Shown here: positions 9,396 to 17,900 of the stretch, piece by piece
Numbering within the stretch: the first letter of the stretch is position 1
Layout: every line of letters starts with the position of its first letter
DNA from: Chloroflexota bacterium
GTDB taxonomy: Bacteria; Chloroflexota; Anaerolineae; J036; Brachytrichaceae
Direction of reading: 5' to 3'
NCBI GenBank assembly: GCA_021788625.1
Contig: JAJYKL010000038.1
Location: 1 to 37,404 of the forward strand
Length of the DNA stretch: 37,404 nucleotides
Position numbers and translations under genes: made by a program
The notes under the pieces: generated by a model
The model's database searches: none
Seen by the model: the letters and a program-made list of their open reading frames with translations, nothing else
What the model was told of the DNA's origin: nothing

Positions 9396-9809
9396 CTACG
9401 GCTGGCGGTTGCCGGCCTGGATCAAGTGGCAGACACAGGTGCGCATCAGGGCGTCTTCGGGCAGGTGGTGACCGGCGTCGTAGAGTGTCACCAGCTCGTC
9501 CTTCGTGCGCTGCAGTCTGGCGATGCGGTCTTCCACCTCGCCGATCCGGTCCCGTAGCACGTTCATCACGTACTGGCAGGGCGGCGCACCCCGGTCGCGG
9601 AAGGCCAGGATCTCGGCGATCACGTCCAGCGCGAAATCGAGCGCTCGCGCGTTGCGGATGAATTGCAGCCGCTCCACGTCGGCATCGCTGTAGAGGCGAT
9701 AGCCGTTGGGAGCGCGCTGGGCCGGGGGGAGAAGGCCGATCTGCTCGTAATACCGCACGGTCTTCGGTGGCACTCCCGTTCTGGCACATAACTCGCGGAT
9801 GTGAAACAT
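9396..9809 (-). CDS. merR: MerR-family metal-responsive regulator
   Basis: A 137-aa MerR-family activator/repressor that probably controls merA and itself. The winged helix-turn-helix occupies residues 1-70 (MFHIRELCARTGV, then TVRYYEQIGLLPP). A dimerisation helix follows from about 80 to 110. I chose the ATG at 9809 because GAGGTGA lies 8 nt upstream and the family N-terminus begins there; the frame extends to 9875 without support. C78, at the head of the dimer helix, matches the cysteine of the divalent-metal sensors MerR and ZntR (Ser in CueR). The C-terminus has C125 and C127 in CVCHLI, with C127 matching the last Hg ligand. The cysteine usually 8-10 residues earlier is missing; H114 and H115 are nearby. 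Mercury is the likely inducer from the merA linkage, but zinc or cadmium is possible. Confidence 0.9.
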   Translation of the reverse strand: MFHIRELCARTGVPPKTVRYYEQIGLLPPAQRAPNGYRLYSDADVERLQFIRNARALDFALDVIAEILAFRDRGAPPCQYVMNVLRDRIGEVEDRIARLQRTKDELVTLYDAGHHLPEDALMRTCVCHLIQAGNRQP

Positions 9810-9837
9810 CGTCATCACCTCGCAACGCATGATGTCT

Positions 9838-9868
9838 ATCCTAAAGCTTCCAGTCACTGGAAGGTCAA
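9838..9868 (-). promoter_or_regulatory. MerR-type promoter/operator of merRA
   Basis: On the minus strand, TTGACC (9868-9863) and TAGGAT (9843-9838) form -35 and -10 boxes separated by 19 bp. This over-long spacing is typical of promoters that MerR-family proteins untwist on metal binding. The spacer contains a perfect 17-bp dyad, CTTCCAGTCACTGGAAG at 9847-9863. The promoter reads into merR and then merA, so the regulator controls its own gene, unlike the divergent layout of Tn21/Tn501. Confidence 0.85.
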
Positions 9869-9987
9869 GGAGCAAGTTTAGACGTCCGATCTACGACTGA
9901 GATATGTATGAAGGGTCCCAGGCGCGTGAGGAGCTGAAATCGACGATACGGCACCAGGCCGGCTGCGGCTGCGCACGGGTACACGCC

Positions 9988-10485
9988 CTAGCGGACGTCC
10001 ACAGTCTCCTCGTAGAAATACACCTCATCGAATTCCGGGCGCCGGCCCCGCGTCTCTACCAGTCCGCGCGGCAGGCGGCCATACTCACGAAAGCCCAGGC
10101 GGCGGTAAACTTCCTCCGCAGGCTCACCCCCACGACAACTGAGTTCCAGGATGTCGATCCCCATCGCCCTGGCGCGCTGGCGGCATTCATCCACCAATCG
10201 CCTCGCGATGCCCTGCCCCTGATAGGGCGAATGGACGACAAGGCCGCCGAGTTCCGCGCGATGTCGCCGCAACCGGTGAGGGTTGCGCTGGAGTGTGACC
10301 GCCCCTACGACCTCCCCATGCACCTCCGCCACCAGCGGAACCACCTCCCCCTCCGCAAACGTCCGAAGGTTGGTGGCAATTTGGGCCTGCGTTTCCTCAA
10401 GGGTGTTCAGGGGGAAGCAATTCTGACGCAATTGGGCGGCATCCGTCTCTTGAACGAGACGGATAGTAACCTGGCCGCTTGACAT
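9988..10485 (-). CDS. GNAT-family N-acetyltransferase
   Basis: A 165-aa GCN5-related acetyltransferase that transfers an acetyl group from acetyl-CoA to an unknown amine substrate. The acetyl-CoA binding motif is at residues about 83-96 (VVHSPYQGQGIARRL, with the Q/RxxGxG/A signature). The beta4 strand precedes it (PLVAEVHGEVVGAVTL), and the typical LGFREYGRLP segment is near residue 130. The start is 9 nt after the hsdM stop, with GAGG about 8 nt upstream, so it is in the hsdM transcript. It is separated from merR by 179 nt holding the mer promoter. Nothing in the sequence reveals the substrate, and its role beside hsdM is unclear. It may have come with the mer cassette. Confidence 0.9.
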   Translation of the reverse strand: MSSGQVTIRLVQETDAAQLRQNCFPLNTLEETQAQIATNLRTFAEGEVVPLVAEVHGEVVGAVTLQRNPHRLRRHRAELGGLVVHSPYQGQGIARRLVDECRQRARAMGIDILELSCRGGEPAEEVYRRLGFREYGRLPRGLVETRGRRPEFDEVYFYEETVDVR

Positions 10486-10494
10486 TCGGAACCC

Positions 10495-12039
10495 TCACCT
10501 CACTTCTTTCTGCAACCCCAGCCGCTTGAGAACTCGGAGCAACTCGCGGTCGGCTGTTTGCTGCTCCTCTTCCGCCTCGGCCAGTAACACGGCAGCCTCT
10601 TCCAGTGGCAACACGTCTTCCTTGCCGTTGCTGGTGACGTAGCGCGACGGGCTGAGGTTGTAGTCGTTGCGTGCCGCTTCCCCGTTGGCGATGAACTTGC
10701 TTAACCCTTCGACCTCATGCCAATGCAGGTAGATATCCGCTACGCGCCGGACGTGCTCATCGGTCATGTAGTTCTTGGGCCGGCCCTTGGCGCATTCCTT
10801 GGCGGCGTTGATCACCAGGATTTGCCCCTTGTGCGGCTTGGCCCTGTGCACCACCAGGATGATGCCCGGCGCGCTGGTGTTGTAGAACAGGTTCTCCGGC
10901 AGCAGGATCACGGCCTCAATCAGGTCGCGCTCCACGAACGCCTTGCGGATGTCGCGTTCGCGGTTGGAGCCCTGATTGCCGCTGCCGCGCGAGGCCGCGC
11001 CCGTGTCCAGCACCACCGCCATCTTGCCGCCGCTGTCCAGCGAGGCAGCCATGTGCTGGATCCAACCCCAGTCGGCGCTGCTGGCCGGCGGCGCGCCAAA
11101 CGGGAAGCGCCCGTAAGTGTCATGTTCATAGGTGGCGGGAGCGAAGTTTTGGTTCCACATCGGGTTCGCCGTCACTTTCTTGAAGTGGCACAGACTTCCA
11201 TCAGGGTTGAGGAAGGCCGGGCGGTTCATCGTGTCGCCCAGCGCGATGTCGGCTTCCATGTCGTGGATGAACGCGTTCATGCGCGCCATGGCGAAGGTGG
11301 TGGGGTTGATCTCCTGGCCGAAGAACTTGAGCGGCGCGACGGTGTTCTCGCTCGGGTACTTCTCGCGAAAGCGCAGGTGCGCCTTGATGAGCAGCCCGCC
11401 CGTGCCGCACGTCGGGTCGTAGAAGGTGTCGCCGGGCTCAGGGTCGGCAAGATACGCCAGCAGGACGGCGACCTCGTGGGGGGTGAGGAATTCGCCAGCG
11501 CTCTGGCCCTGTCCCTCGGCGAACTTGCGCAGCAGGTATTCGTAAGCTCGGCCGAAGATATCGGGCTCCACGTCGCGCAGGCCAAGGCGGTGGCGCGACA
11601 GGACCTGCACCAGCGCGCGCAGCGTGTCGTTAGCGAGGATCGGCTGGCCGGCGGCGGTCGCGTTGAAGTCCACGATGTCGATCACGCCCTGCAGTCGCGG
11701 GTTCTCACGCGCCACCGCGCGGACGGCGTCGGTCAGGTATTCGCCTAGGCCGGCTGTGCGCCGTTGCAGGTTGGGCCACAACGCGTGCTCGGGGACGTAG
11801 AAGCGCACCATCGCGTGGTCCTGCGGCACGTACTTGGCCATATCACCGAGTTCGCCCAGCTCATCCTCGAACACATCAGACAGGCGCCTGAGGAACAGCA
11901 GGGGCAGGATGTAATCCTTGAACTTGGGTGCGTCGATGGGCCCGCGGATGACGCACGCCGCCTCCCACAGCCAGGTTTCCAGCGCTGGCAGGTCCAGCTT
12001 GCCATTGGTGCCATTCGTGAGTGGTAGTCGCTCTTGCAT
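10495..12039 (-). CDS. hsdM: Type I restriction enzyme, methyltransferase subunit (HsdM)
   Basis: A 514-aa adenine-N6 DNA methyltransferase subunit. With HsdS it protects host sites, and with HsdR it completes the restriction complex. The N-terminal HsdM bundle contains FKDYILPLLFLRRLSDVFED (residues about 40-59). Catalytic-domain motifs follow: GEFLTPHEV (182-190), SAM-binding motif I DPTCGTGGLL (208-217), and motif IV as NPMW (292-295). The last differs from the usual NPPF/Y but is a variant I believe is seen in some type I HsdM proteins. The C-terminal helices probably contact HsdS. The ATG at 12039 has no strong SD. The gene is the first of the leftward operon and is divergent from the AlbA_2 gene at 12253. 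Confidence 0.96.
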   Translation of the reverse strand: MQERLPLTNGTNGKLDLPALETWLWEAACVIRGPIDAPKFKDYILPLLFLRRLSDVFEDELGELGDMAKYVPQDHAMVRFYVPEHALWPNLQRRTAGLGEYLTDAVRAVARENPRLQGVIDIVDFNATAAGQPILANDTLRALVQVLSRHRLGLRDVEPDIFGRAYEYLLRKFAEGQGQSAGEFLTPHEVAVLLAYLADPEPGDTFYDPTCGTGGLLIKAHLRFREKYPSENTVAPLKFFGQEINPTTFAMARMNAFIHDMEADIALGDTMNRPAFLNPDGSLCHFKKVTANPMWNQNFAPATYEHDTYGRFPFGAPPASSADWGWIQHMAASLDSGGKMAVVLDTGAASRGSGNQGSNRERDIRKAFVERDLIEAVILLPENLFYNTSAPGIILVVHRAKPHKGQILVINAAKECAKGRPKNYMTDEHVRRVADIYLHWHEVEGLSKFIANGEAARNDYNLSPSRYVTSNGKEDVLPLEEAAVLLAEAEEEQQTADRELLRVLKRLGLQKEVR

Positions 12040-12252
12040 AGGATTACATAGGATGGGTCATGACAATGATGGCACAAGTCTAACGCATGTTGTTACCAGC
12101 ATGAAGGATAGTGATCCTCAAAGGCTTTGCGGACAAGGCGCTCGTGACCACCACTTTTTACTTTGAAGTGTGAGAAAATAGATTGTAGGGGCGGTTCTTA
12201 TCGTCTCCATTTGCGCTGTGGGGTGTGGCCGGCTTGCCTTTAAGGAGGCACA
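12040..12252. promoter_or_regulatory. Divergent intergenic region between hsdM and the defence cassette
   Basis: This 213-bp gap separates leftward hsdM from the rightward AlbA_2 gene, so it should hold promoters for both. A short dyad AGGATagtgATCCT is at 12106-12119. An A/T-rich stretch at about 12154-12185 could contain the rightward promoter, but I cannot assign -35 and -10 boxes with confidence. The rightward gene has a strong SD, AAGGAGG, at 12242-12248. Confidence 0.45.
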
Positions 12253-13443
12253 ATGCAGATTGAATCGAAACCCATCGAGGAGGTTAGTGAAGCTGACCTT
12301 CTAGAGCTGATCGCAGTGCCAGTTCCGGAAGGTAAGCGGATTGAGTACAAGCGTGATCTGCCGACTGATACGGATGGCAAGCGCAAGCTGCTGGCAGCCG
12401 TGGCCTCCTTCGCAAACACAGAGGGAGGGCACTTGGTTTATGGCATGGAGGAAGACAAGGGCATACCAGTCAACCTCTGTGGACTGCGATTAGCTGACGT
12501 CGATAAGGAAATCCTGCGCATCTCCCAAATGCTTGATGTGGGCTGCGACCCAAAGATCAGGGGCGTTCACATTCAACCGGTCCCTTTGGCAAACAGCAGC
12601 GTAGCTCTCGTGATACGTATCCCGAAGAGTTGGGTCGCACCACACATGCTTGTTGCCGGCCCTGTCTTCTATAACCGTGGTTCCAACGGTAAGCGCCCAC
12701 TCGATGCGAGCGAATTGCGCATGGCTTTTATTGGCTCGGAAATTAGAGCGGAACGGATGCGACGATTCCGCTTGGAGAGGCTCTCCATGCTGCTTTCGAA
12801 CGAGGCTCCCGTAGTCGTCGATAGAGTCGCTAAGACAGTAGTGCTTGCTCTACATGTTATATCCGCGACAGCCTTTGAATCGGGAACTGCACCGAGCCTG
12901 GAACAGATCCACAACAAATGGGATTTTCTGGACTTAACACGACGCTGGGGGAACGCCAATAGTTATAACTTTGATGGGTTTCTTGTATTCCCTGCGGTGA
13001 ATAAGGACCAACCGTTCACTGGATATTCACGGTATATGCAACTCTTCCGTACCGGGATTGTCGAATCTATCCAGACGTATACGGTTGGCGATCCACCCTT
13101 TGTATACGGTGGCGACTTCGAAGCCGAACTTGTCAAACAACTGGGACTAATCCTAATGATGCTGAAGTGGCTGGACGTTGACCTTCCCTTCACGGTCATG
13201 GTGAGTCTGCTTAACACCCAGGCTGTTCAGATTATCTCTTACCCAAACCGACACTTCTACTCTCAGGGGAACAAACCCATTGATCGAGACAAGTTGTTAT
13301 TGCCCGAAATCTTGATCGAGGATTATGACCAAGCGCCAGAGCTTGTCTTGCGCCCTGTGTTTGACATCATGTGGAACGCCGCGGGTTGGGCCGGTAGCAT
13401 CAACTATTCAGAGAAAGGCGAATGGCTACTGAAGGATAACTAG
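12253..13443 (+). CDS. Schlafen AlbA_2 domain protein
   Basis: A 396-aa protein. Residues about 15-160 form a Schlafen AlbA_2 domain (PF04326-like). EYK (E31, K33) is at the first conserved strand. The hallmark AVASFANTEGGHLVYGMEE spans 49-67, and FYNRGSNGKRPL near 139-150 matches the closing segment. These domains occur in putative nucleic-acid-binding or ribonuclease proteins and in several antiphage contexts. The remaining 230 residues match nothing I recognise; they are mixed in character with no transmembrane segment. SD AAGGAGG lies 5 nt before the ATG. The G+C is lower than in the hsd genes. It points the same way as the STAND gene 154 bp downstream and probably belongs with it. Confidence 0.85.
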   Translation: MQIESKPIEEVSEADLLELIAVPVPEGKRIEYKRDLPTDTDGKRKLLAAVASFANTEGGHLVYGMEEDKGIPVNLCGLRLADVDKEILRISQMLDVGCDPKIRGVHIQPVPLANSSVALVIRIPKSWVAPHMLVAGPVFYNRGSNGKRPLDASELRMAFIGSEIRAERMRRFRLERLSMLLSNEAPVVVDRVAKTVVLALHVISATAFESGTAPSLEQIHNKWDFLDLTRRWGNANSYNFDGFLVFPAVNKDQPFTGYSRYMQLFRTGIVESIQTYTVGDPPFVYGGDFEAELVKQLGLILMMLKWLDVDLPFTVMVSLLNTQAVQIISYPNRHFYSQGNKPIDRDKLLLPEILIEDYDQAPELVLRPVFDIMWNAAGWAGSINYSEKGEWLLKDN

Positions 13444-13532
13444 GCTATTACATAGGCGATATGTCGATGGTATGTCGATAAAGAACATAAGAAGGCCGCG
13501 CCATGAAGTGCTATATCCCACATCGATTGGTA

Positions 13533-13561
13533 TAGACATTGCTCTGATGCATTCATACGAT
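13533..13561 (+). promoter_or_regulatory. Candidate promoter of the STAND gene
   Basis: TAGACA (13533-13538) and TACGAT (13556-13561) are separated by 17 bp and resemble a sigma-70-type -35/-10 pair (5/6 and 4/6 matches). Transcription would begin about 30 nt before the ATG at 13598. This suggests the STAND gene can be expressed separately from the AlbA_2 gene. It was identified by eye only. Confidence 0.4.
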
Positions 13562-13597
13562 ATTTACAGCTGAACTCTTAATATATGGGCTTATCAG

Positions 13598-16420
13598 ATG
13601 GCCGGAATTGATACTAATCGAGGGGTTAACTTCCAATATGCGTGCGCGATTGGCATGCTGCTCGAATTCATTGAGCATCCTGAATGGGCCTTCATTCAGA
13701 TGGAAGGTGAAGTGGATATCGAAGATGCTGTAGTTCATGACAGCGCCAACCATATAGTCCTGAGGGCGCAGATCAAGCAAAAGCAAGATCCGCAACAGTG
13801 GAGGCCTAACGAATTAGCACGCGTGCTCTCGGCATTTGCCGAATGTGAGGACTCAGGCTTTACAAGTTATAGGTTCATCTACTCGGGTTCAGAAGGGGAG
13901 AAGATTGCTCATGTTTTAAGGCCGATACTCGCCATCCTTGAGGTTGAAGGATCCGAAGCTTTATCGCAGGACGACGTAAGACTGCTGACGGACCTGTTAG
14001 GTCAGCGAGAATGTGACTTTCTGTTGAGGGTGGCCAATAGATTTAAGCTCCAACACAGAGACTCGTGGGAAGCAGTAAAAACCTATGACATACTCGAATT
14101 GGGGAAGTTATTACTGTCGAGTGATCATTCCTATTTAGAGGCAGTATACGATCGGGCTTTTTCCATGATTGCGTCCCATGCTGAGAAGGTGAGTAAGTAC
14201 CAAAGGCGGCTGGACAGGGCACAGATACTCAAACTCTTTGATTTTAATAGAGCCCGAAATACTGTAATCGATTTCGACATAACACACTATCTGGGTAGCT
14301 TTGGTGAAGAGTTGGAAAACCGGGCGTCGTCAGTTGTATTTGACCTACACCCCGAAAGTAGCTGGCCAGCAATTTTTCAGTTTGTGACCAAGACGTTACT
14401 TGTTTCCGATTATGGACAGGGTATTTCGCTGACTCAAGCGGTCACTCGTCATAAACAAGTCGTCCTCGTTGGTGATTATGGGAGTGGGAAAACTACCGCA
14501 CTTCAGCAATTGGCATTAGGCTACTGCAAAGGCGGGAGACCTGTAGAGGGAAACAGTAGAAACGGTAACCATGGCGCACCTATTCCAGTAATGATTAACC
14601 TCGCTGGATATGAAGGGGAGTCGGTAATTGAGCTAATTCGTCATTCATTGAACCGTTTCGGCCACGTTGTTACCGATCGCGAAGTTCTTGAACTCGGTCA
14701 GGCTGGGAAGCTCCTTGTATTATTCGATGATTATGATGCCGCTAGGCAGGCCTATGCATCAGAATTACTACTAAAGATCCGAAAGTGGTGTGCCATTACG
14801 TCGGCTTCATCCATGGTGCTCGCGACCCATCGGCCTTCTGACGGCTATAGTTTAGGACTACCCACCTTTAGATTTCAACCTCTAGAGCAACAACAGGCTG
14901 AGGAAATCCTCGTGCATGTTCTAGGAATTGATAAGTTCGTAGCTCACCAAATCTTGTACGGCGTATCCACTGACCAGCGACACCTCATAGAGAACCCATT
15001 AACTCTAGGCATGTTAGCTCATGTTTGGCATATCCTTGGTCCGGTGGGCAGCTACTCCAGCGGTGTACTTTTCAGGAGTGTTGTAGATGGGTTCATTGCG
15101 CTTTCTGAAACACGTGGCTGTGTGGCACTTGAGCGGAACGAAAAACTGCACCTGCTTAGCTTACTTGCGGAGTGGATGCAAAATAGTGAGACCTATCATC
15201 TAGCACTTTCTGTTATGCGTCAAATGTTAGATGATTGGCTCGATAATGAGCGTACTGCTGCCACACGTCATCTTCGATTCATTGATCATGAGGTGATCTA
15301 CACGGAACTTATCAGCGCAGGACTACTTAGAATCACAAATGATCAGCTAATCGAATTCATACACCCCACATTTCGATCGTATGTTGCCGCACTAACAATC
15401 AAGACAGATGATCTGAAGCACCTCTGTTCACGAAATTCATGGACGAGATCACTGTTGATGTGGGCGTCTTTGCAGGATAGGTCAATCTCCGACCCGCTCG
15501 TAGATCTTCTATCATCCAACCTAGAGTTGCTAGCTCGACTGCTACGCGAGAGAACGGCCAGTCGTAAGCCAGTCCCTATGAATGAGGAAGATGAGAAACA
15601 GTATTTCGCCCGTCTTGCGGAGGCCACACTTTCTCTATTTGGGCGATTCCCTTCAATGTTACGTGACTTGCCGTGGAGCCATATTCCATCGAACACTGCG
15701 CAAGCGCTAGTCGCTCGATCTTCATCAGGCAGCTTTGTGTTTGCTTGGACAGGAAGCACTGGTAGTACGGATTTAATACGGTGGACAACTCACGAGGAGA
15801 TCTATAGGCATAGTTGCGGCACATCTTTCCAGATACCACCTCCTATATGGCTAATACCAGCCGATGTGATGCAGCGATATCACCCAATAGAACTAGCATA
15901 TCTCTGGCTAATGCGAGCCTTATACGATCTTGTGGTTTTTTGTGGATGGGAAGGTGGCTTTGACAGTATAGTCACCCCTGATCCGCAAACCAATAACGTA
16001 CACCCGGCGGTAACCGCTCTGCTTAATCGATATATCCTATTTCGTCAATTTGCTGAACAAATGCCCGAAGAGATAAGGAACAAACTGCCGTTTTATGCTA
16101 ATGGTAACTTCGACTTGGCCGTTGAGATCAGTCTTGGCAGTCAACCGCCGATTGCGCGCTACGCGATAGCACCTTCACAGCAACCAGAACGGAGTGCAGT
16201 TGTCGTATCTCCACTAGGTGATGCAAACGAGCCAGTGTTCAAACAAAGTCCATCAGGGGGGATCTACTTCCAAGTGGGTGAAACACGTCATCAAGTAGAT
16301 GAGCCTATTATCGAGACTATAGGAGAGGTACTTCAAAAGAGCCCGGGCGGCGTTGCTCAAAGATGGGCAAAAGGCGAGTTAGAGAAACACCTCATAGGGT
16401 TTCCACCACAGCCATGGTAG
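13598..16420 (+). CDS. STAND/NACHT-like NTPase with N-terminal Cap4/DUF4297-like nuclease domain
   Basis: A 940-aa protein with the layout of antiviral STAND (Avs-type) sensors. Residues 1-220 resemble the Cap4/DUF4297 endonuclease family. They open with GIDTNRGVNFQY, then have EGEVDIED (36-43) and AQIKQK (57-62), matching the acidic and QxK catalytic positions. The NTPase follows: Walker A GDYGSGKT (292-299), Walker B LLVLFDDYD (372-380) and a sensor strand MVLATHRPSD (406-415). The winged-helix segment begins at FQPLEQQQAEEIL (426-438). The C-terminal half is helical and would be the sensor, but shows no repeat I can name. By family analogy, ligand binding would trigger oligomerisation and DNA cleavage that stops phage growth; this is inference. 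The ATG has no obvious SD. The 3' end overlaps the next gene. Confidence 0.85.
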   Translation: MAGIDTNRGVNFQYACAIGMLLEFIEHPEWAFIQMEGEVDIEDAVVHDSANHIVLRAQIKQKQDPQQWRPNELARVLSAFAECEDSGFTSYRFIYSGSEGEKIAHVLRPILAILEVEGSEALSQDDVRLLTDLLGQRECDFLLRVANRFKLQHRDSWEAVKTYDILELGKLLLSSDHSYLEAVYDRAFSMIASHAEKVSKYQRRLDRAQILKLFDFNRARNTVIDFDITHYLGSFGEELENRASSVVFDLHPESSWPAIFQFVTKTLLVSDYGQGISLTQAVTRHKQVVLVGDYGSGKTTALQQLALGYCKGGRPVEGNSRNGNHGAPIPVMINLAGYEGESVIELIRHSLNRFGHVVTDREVLELGQAGKLLVLFDDYDAARQAYASELLLKIRKWCAITSASSMVLATHRPSDGYSLGLPTFRFQPLEQQQAEEILVHVLGIDKFVAHQILYGVSTDQRHLIENPLTLGMLAHVWHILGPVGSYSSGVLFRSVVDGFIALSETRGCVALERNEKLHLLSLLAEWMQNSETYHLALSVMRQMLDDWLDNERTAATRHLRFIDHEVIYTELISAGLLRITNDQLIEFIHPTFRSYVAALTIKTDDLKHLCSRNSWTRSLLMWASLQDRSISDPLVDLLSSNLELLARLLRERTASRKPVPMNEEDEKQYFARLAEATLSLFGRFPSMLRDLPWSHIPSNTAQALVARSSSGSFVFAWTGSTGSTDLIRWTTHEEIYRHSCGTSFQIPPPIWLIPADVMQRYHPIELAYLWLMRALYDLVVFCGWEGGFDSIVTPDPQTNNVHPAVTALLNRYILFRQFAEQMPEEIRNKLPFYANGNFDLAVEISLGSQPPIARYAIAPSQQPERSAVVVSPLGDANEPVFKQSPSGGIYFQVGETRHQVDEPIIETIGEVLQKSPGGVAQRWAKGELEKHLIGFPPQPW

Positions 16421-17739
16421 AGCCAGCTATTCTAAGCGAGGTACTGCACGAGGTTCTCGACATCGCTGTACTGGTCGGTGCTTCGAAAGAAGCTCAGGAG
16501 TGGCGTGACGCATGGGAGTTATTGAAGGGTATAAAGCAGACAGTACACCTCACCACTGTGCCTATACCAGAGATTCCGGTAGATCAATATTTGAATATTA
16601 TACGCACGACTGATTACGCTCAGGCTCGCCCGATGTTCTTCCCCATACTCTCTACCATGAGGCCACTACGCTTAAGTATTGAGGGTATTCGTACGGGGCT
16701 TCAGTATAATCCTGCCGTTTTACGAGCTTTCAACCTATTATCCTCGTGTTTATGTGTCGTTGCTTCATTCGTAGAGTTTCTAAGATTACAAGCTCCTGGC
16801 TACCCCCATAAAGATCTGGTTTACACACTGCCTAATTCTCCTTGGAGCCAGATCAGTGAAGTATCCGAGCTTCCATGGGGTATTGGCAGGTCCGTGCTTC
16901 TTCCAGGGGCCACTGATGCAACTATAATAGGCCTGAGCCGATTCATACCCTCCATTAGCTCAGAATTCGCGAAACGACTCAACCATCTGGCATCAACTCT
17001 AAGAAGGAGCTATCAATGGCAAAACCTCGACAAGGCGGTAAAAGAGATCGATCAATATCGTAATGTGGCGCACAAGATACACCGAGCCAGACTGCAGTTC
17101 GAAAAAGAGTATCTGTCCTTCATTAAGGAGCAGATGTCGACCGCCGTTCTTCACAAAAGAGCTGTTAAGCACGCGATAGAGGTTTATGCCCAAAGAGAGG
17201 ACATACGAATAGATGCATACGTGAATGGCTTTAAGCAGTACGAGCAGTTAATAGAAGCGATGTATTGGTTGCTGTCACAGATAACCTTCTATCAACGTAT
17301 CTCATGCATAACGAGTTTGATCCCCCAGCAACTACAGCAAGTAAGCTTGACATATGGGGAGGACACATTTCTATCTGGTATCTCGCCCAGCCCGGCAGAA
17401 ACTCAGCAAATTGGGCAGCTGGTTCATATCACATTACCCGAATACTCAAACTTGCTTGACGGCATTTACCAACTCGATTCGTTGTGCTTAACGCACCAGG
17501 TTATGGCCGGAGCACGACTGTTATTCCAAGCGAGACGTTTATGGTCTGTAGAATGGGAGAATATTATGGATTGTCAGCCACGGGTAAGGGATATATTCAA
17601 ACCGAGTGTATTAAGAGATCCAGTCGATGGGCTGGAGGTGCACGTCATAAAGCCGGATGGCACAATGGCTGCTGTCCTTGGCGTAAAGGCAGAGCTACTT
17701 GGTTTTGAGGTAACCCAGACCATGCATATTCCCGTCTAG
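16414..17739 (+). CDS. Unrecognised 441-aa protein coupled to the STAND gene
   Basis: I do not recognise this protein. It is mostly helical by eye, with a hydrophobic segment near residues 105-125 (LLSSCLCVVASFVEFL) that could be one buried or membrane helix. A long polar helical region lies around 215-260. The last 70 residues look like a compact beta-containing domain. I prefer the ATG at 16414, which overlaps the STAND stop (ATGGTAG) and allows translational coupling. The same frame is open from an ATG at 16363, which would give 458 aa and a 58-nt overlap. Neither start has a convincing SD. Tight coupling to the sensor-nuclease gene suggests a partner, inhibitor or effector of it. The base composition matches the two upstream genes. 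Confidence 0.8.
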   Translation: MVEPAILSEVLHEVLDIAVLVGASKEAQEWRDAWELLKGIKQTVHLTTVPIPEIPVDQYLNIIRTTDYAQARPMFFPILSTMRPLRLSIEGIRTGLQYNPAVLRAFNLLSSCLCVVASFVEFLRLQAPGYPHKDLVYTLPNSPWSQISEVSELPWGIGRSVLLPGATDATIIGLSRFIPSISSEFAKRLNHLASTLRRSYQWQNLDKAVKEIDQYRNVAHKIHRARLQFEKEYLSFIKEQMSTAVLHKRAVKHAIEVYAQREDIRIDAYVNGFKQYEQLIEAMYWLLSQITFYQRISCITSLIPQQLQQVSLTYGEDTFLSGISPSPAETQQIGQLVHITLPEYSNLLDGIYQLDSLCLTHQVMAGARLLFQARRLWSVEWENIMDCQPRVRDIFKPSVLRDPVDGLEVHVIKPDGTMAAVLGVKAELLGFEVTQTMHIPV

Positions 17740-17900
17740 GCAAACCAACGGGAAAGGCTGGGCTATGTACGTTATTAGTCGATGTGCAAAATTTCCTTGC
17801 GTTGAGAGTAGCCGTGCAAGATAGGTCACTCCAGAGCTGTGTCCAATAGCAACGTAGGGTGTTAACACCAGATAGTTATAACCATATTGGAAAAACAAAA
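17740..17900. other. Intergenic region between convergent genes
   Basis: I see no gene here. It separates the end of the defence cassette (stop at 17739) from the converging methylase-helicase gene. It contains short dyads such as GTGTTAACAC near 17860 and marks the boundary between lower-G+C cassette DNA and the mobile-element backbone. Confidence 0.5.

Noticed and set aside
8492..9661. A 389-codon plus-strand frame
   Set aside because: It is antisense to merA and merR, both of which are certain, and it crosses their boundary.
10717..11748. A 343-codon plus-strand frame
   Set aside because: It is antisense to hsdM and has a typical shadow composition.
16363..16413. Upstream ATG extension of the 441-aa gene
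   Set aside because: It would overlap the STAND gene by 58 nt and has no SD. The ATG at 16414 gives the common stop-start overlap. It cannot be fully excluded.
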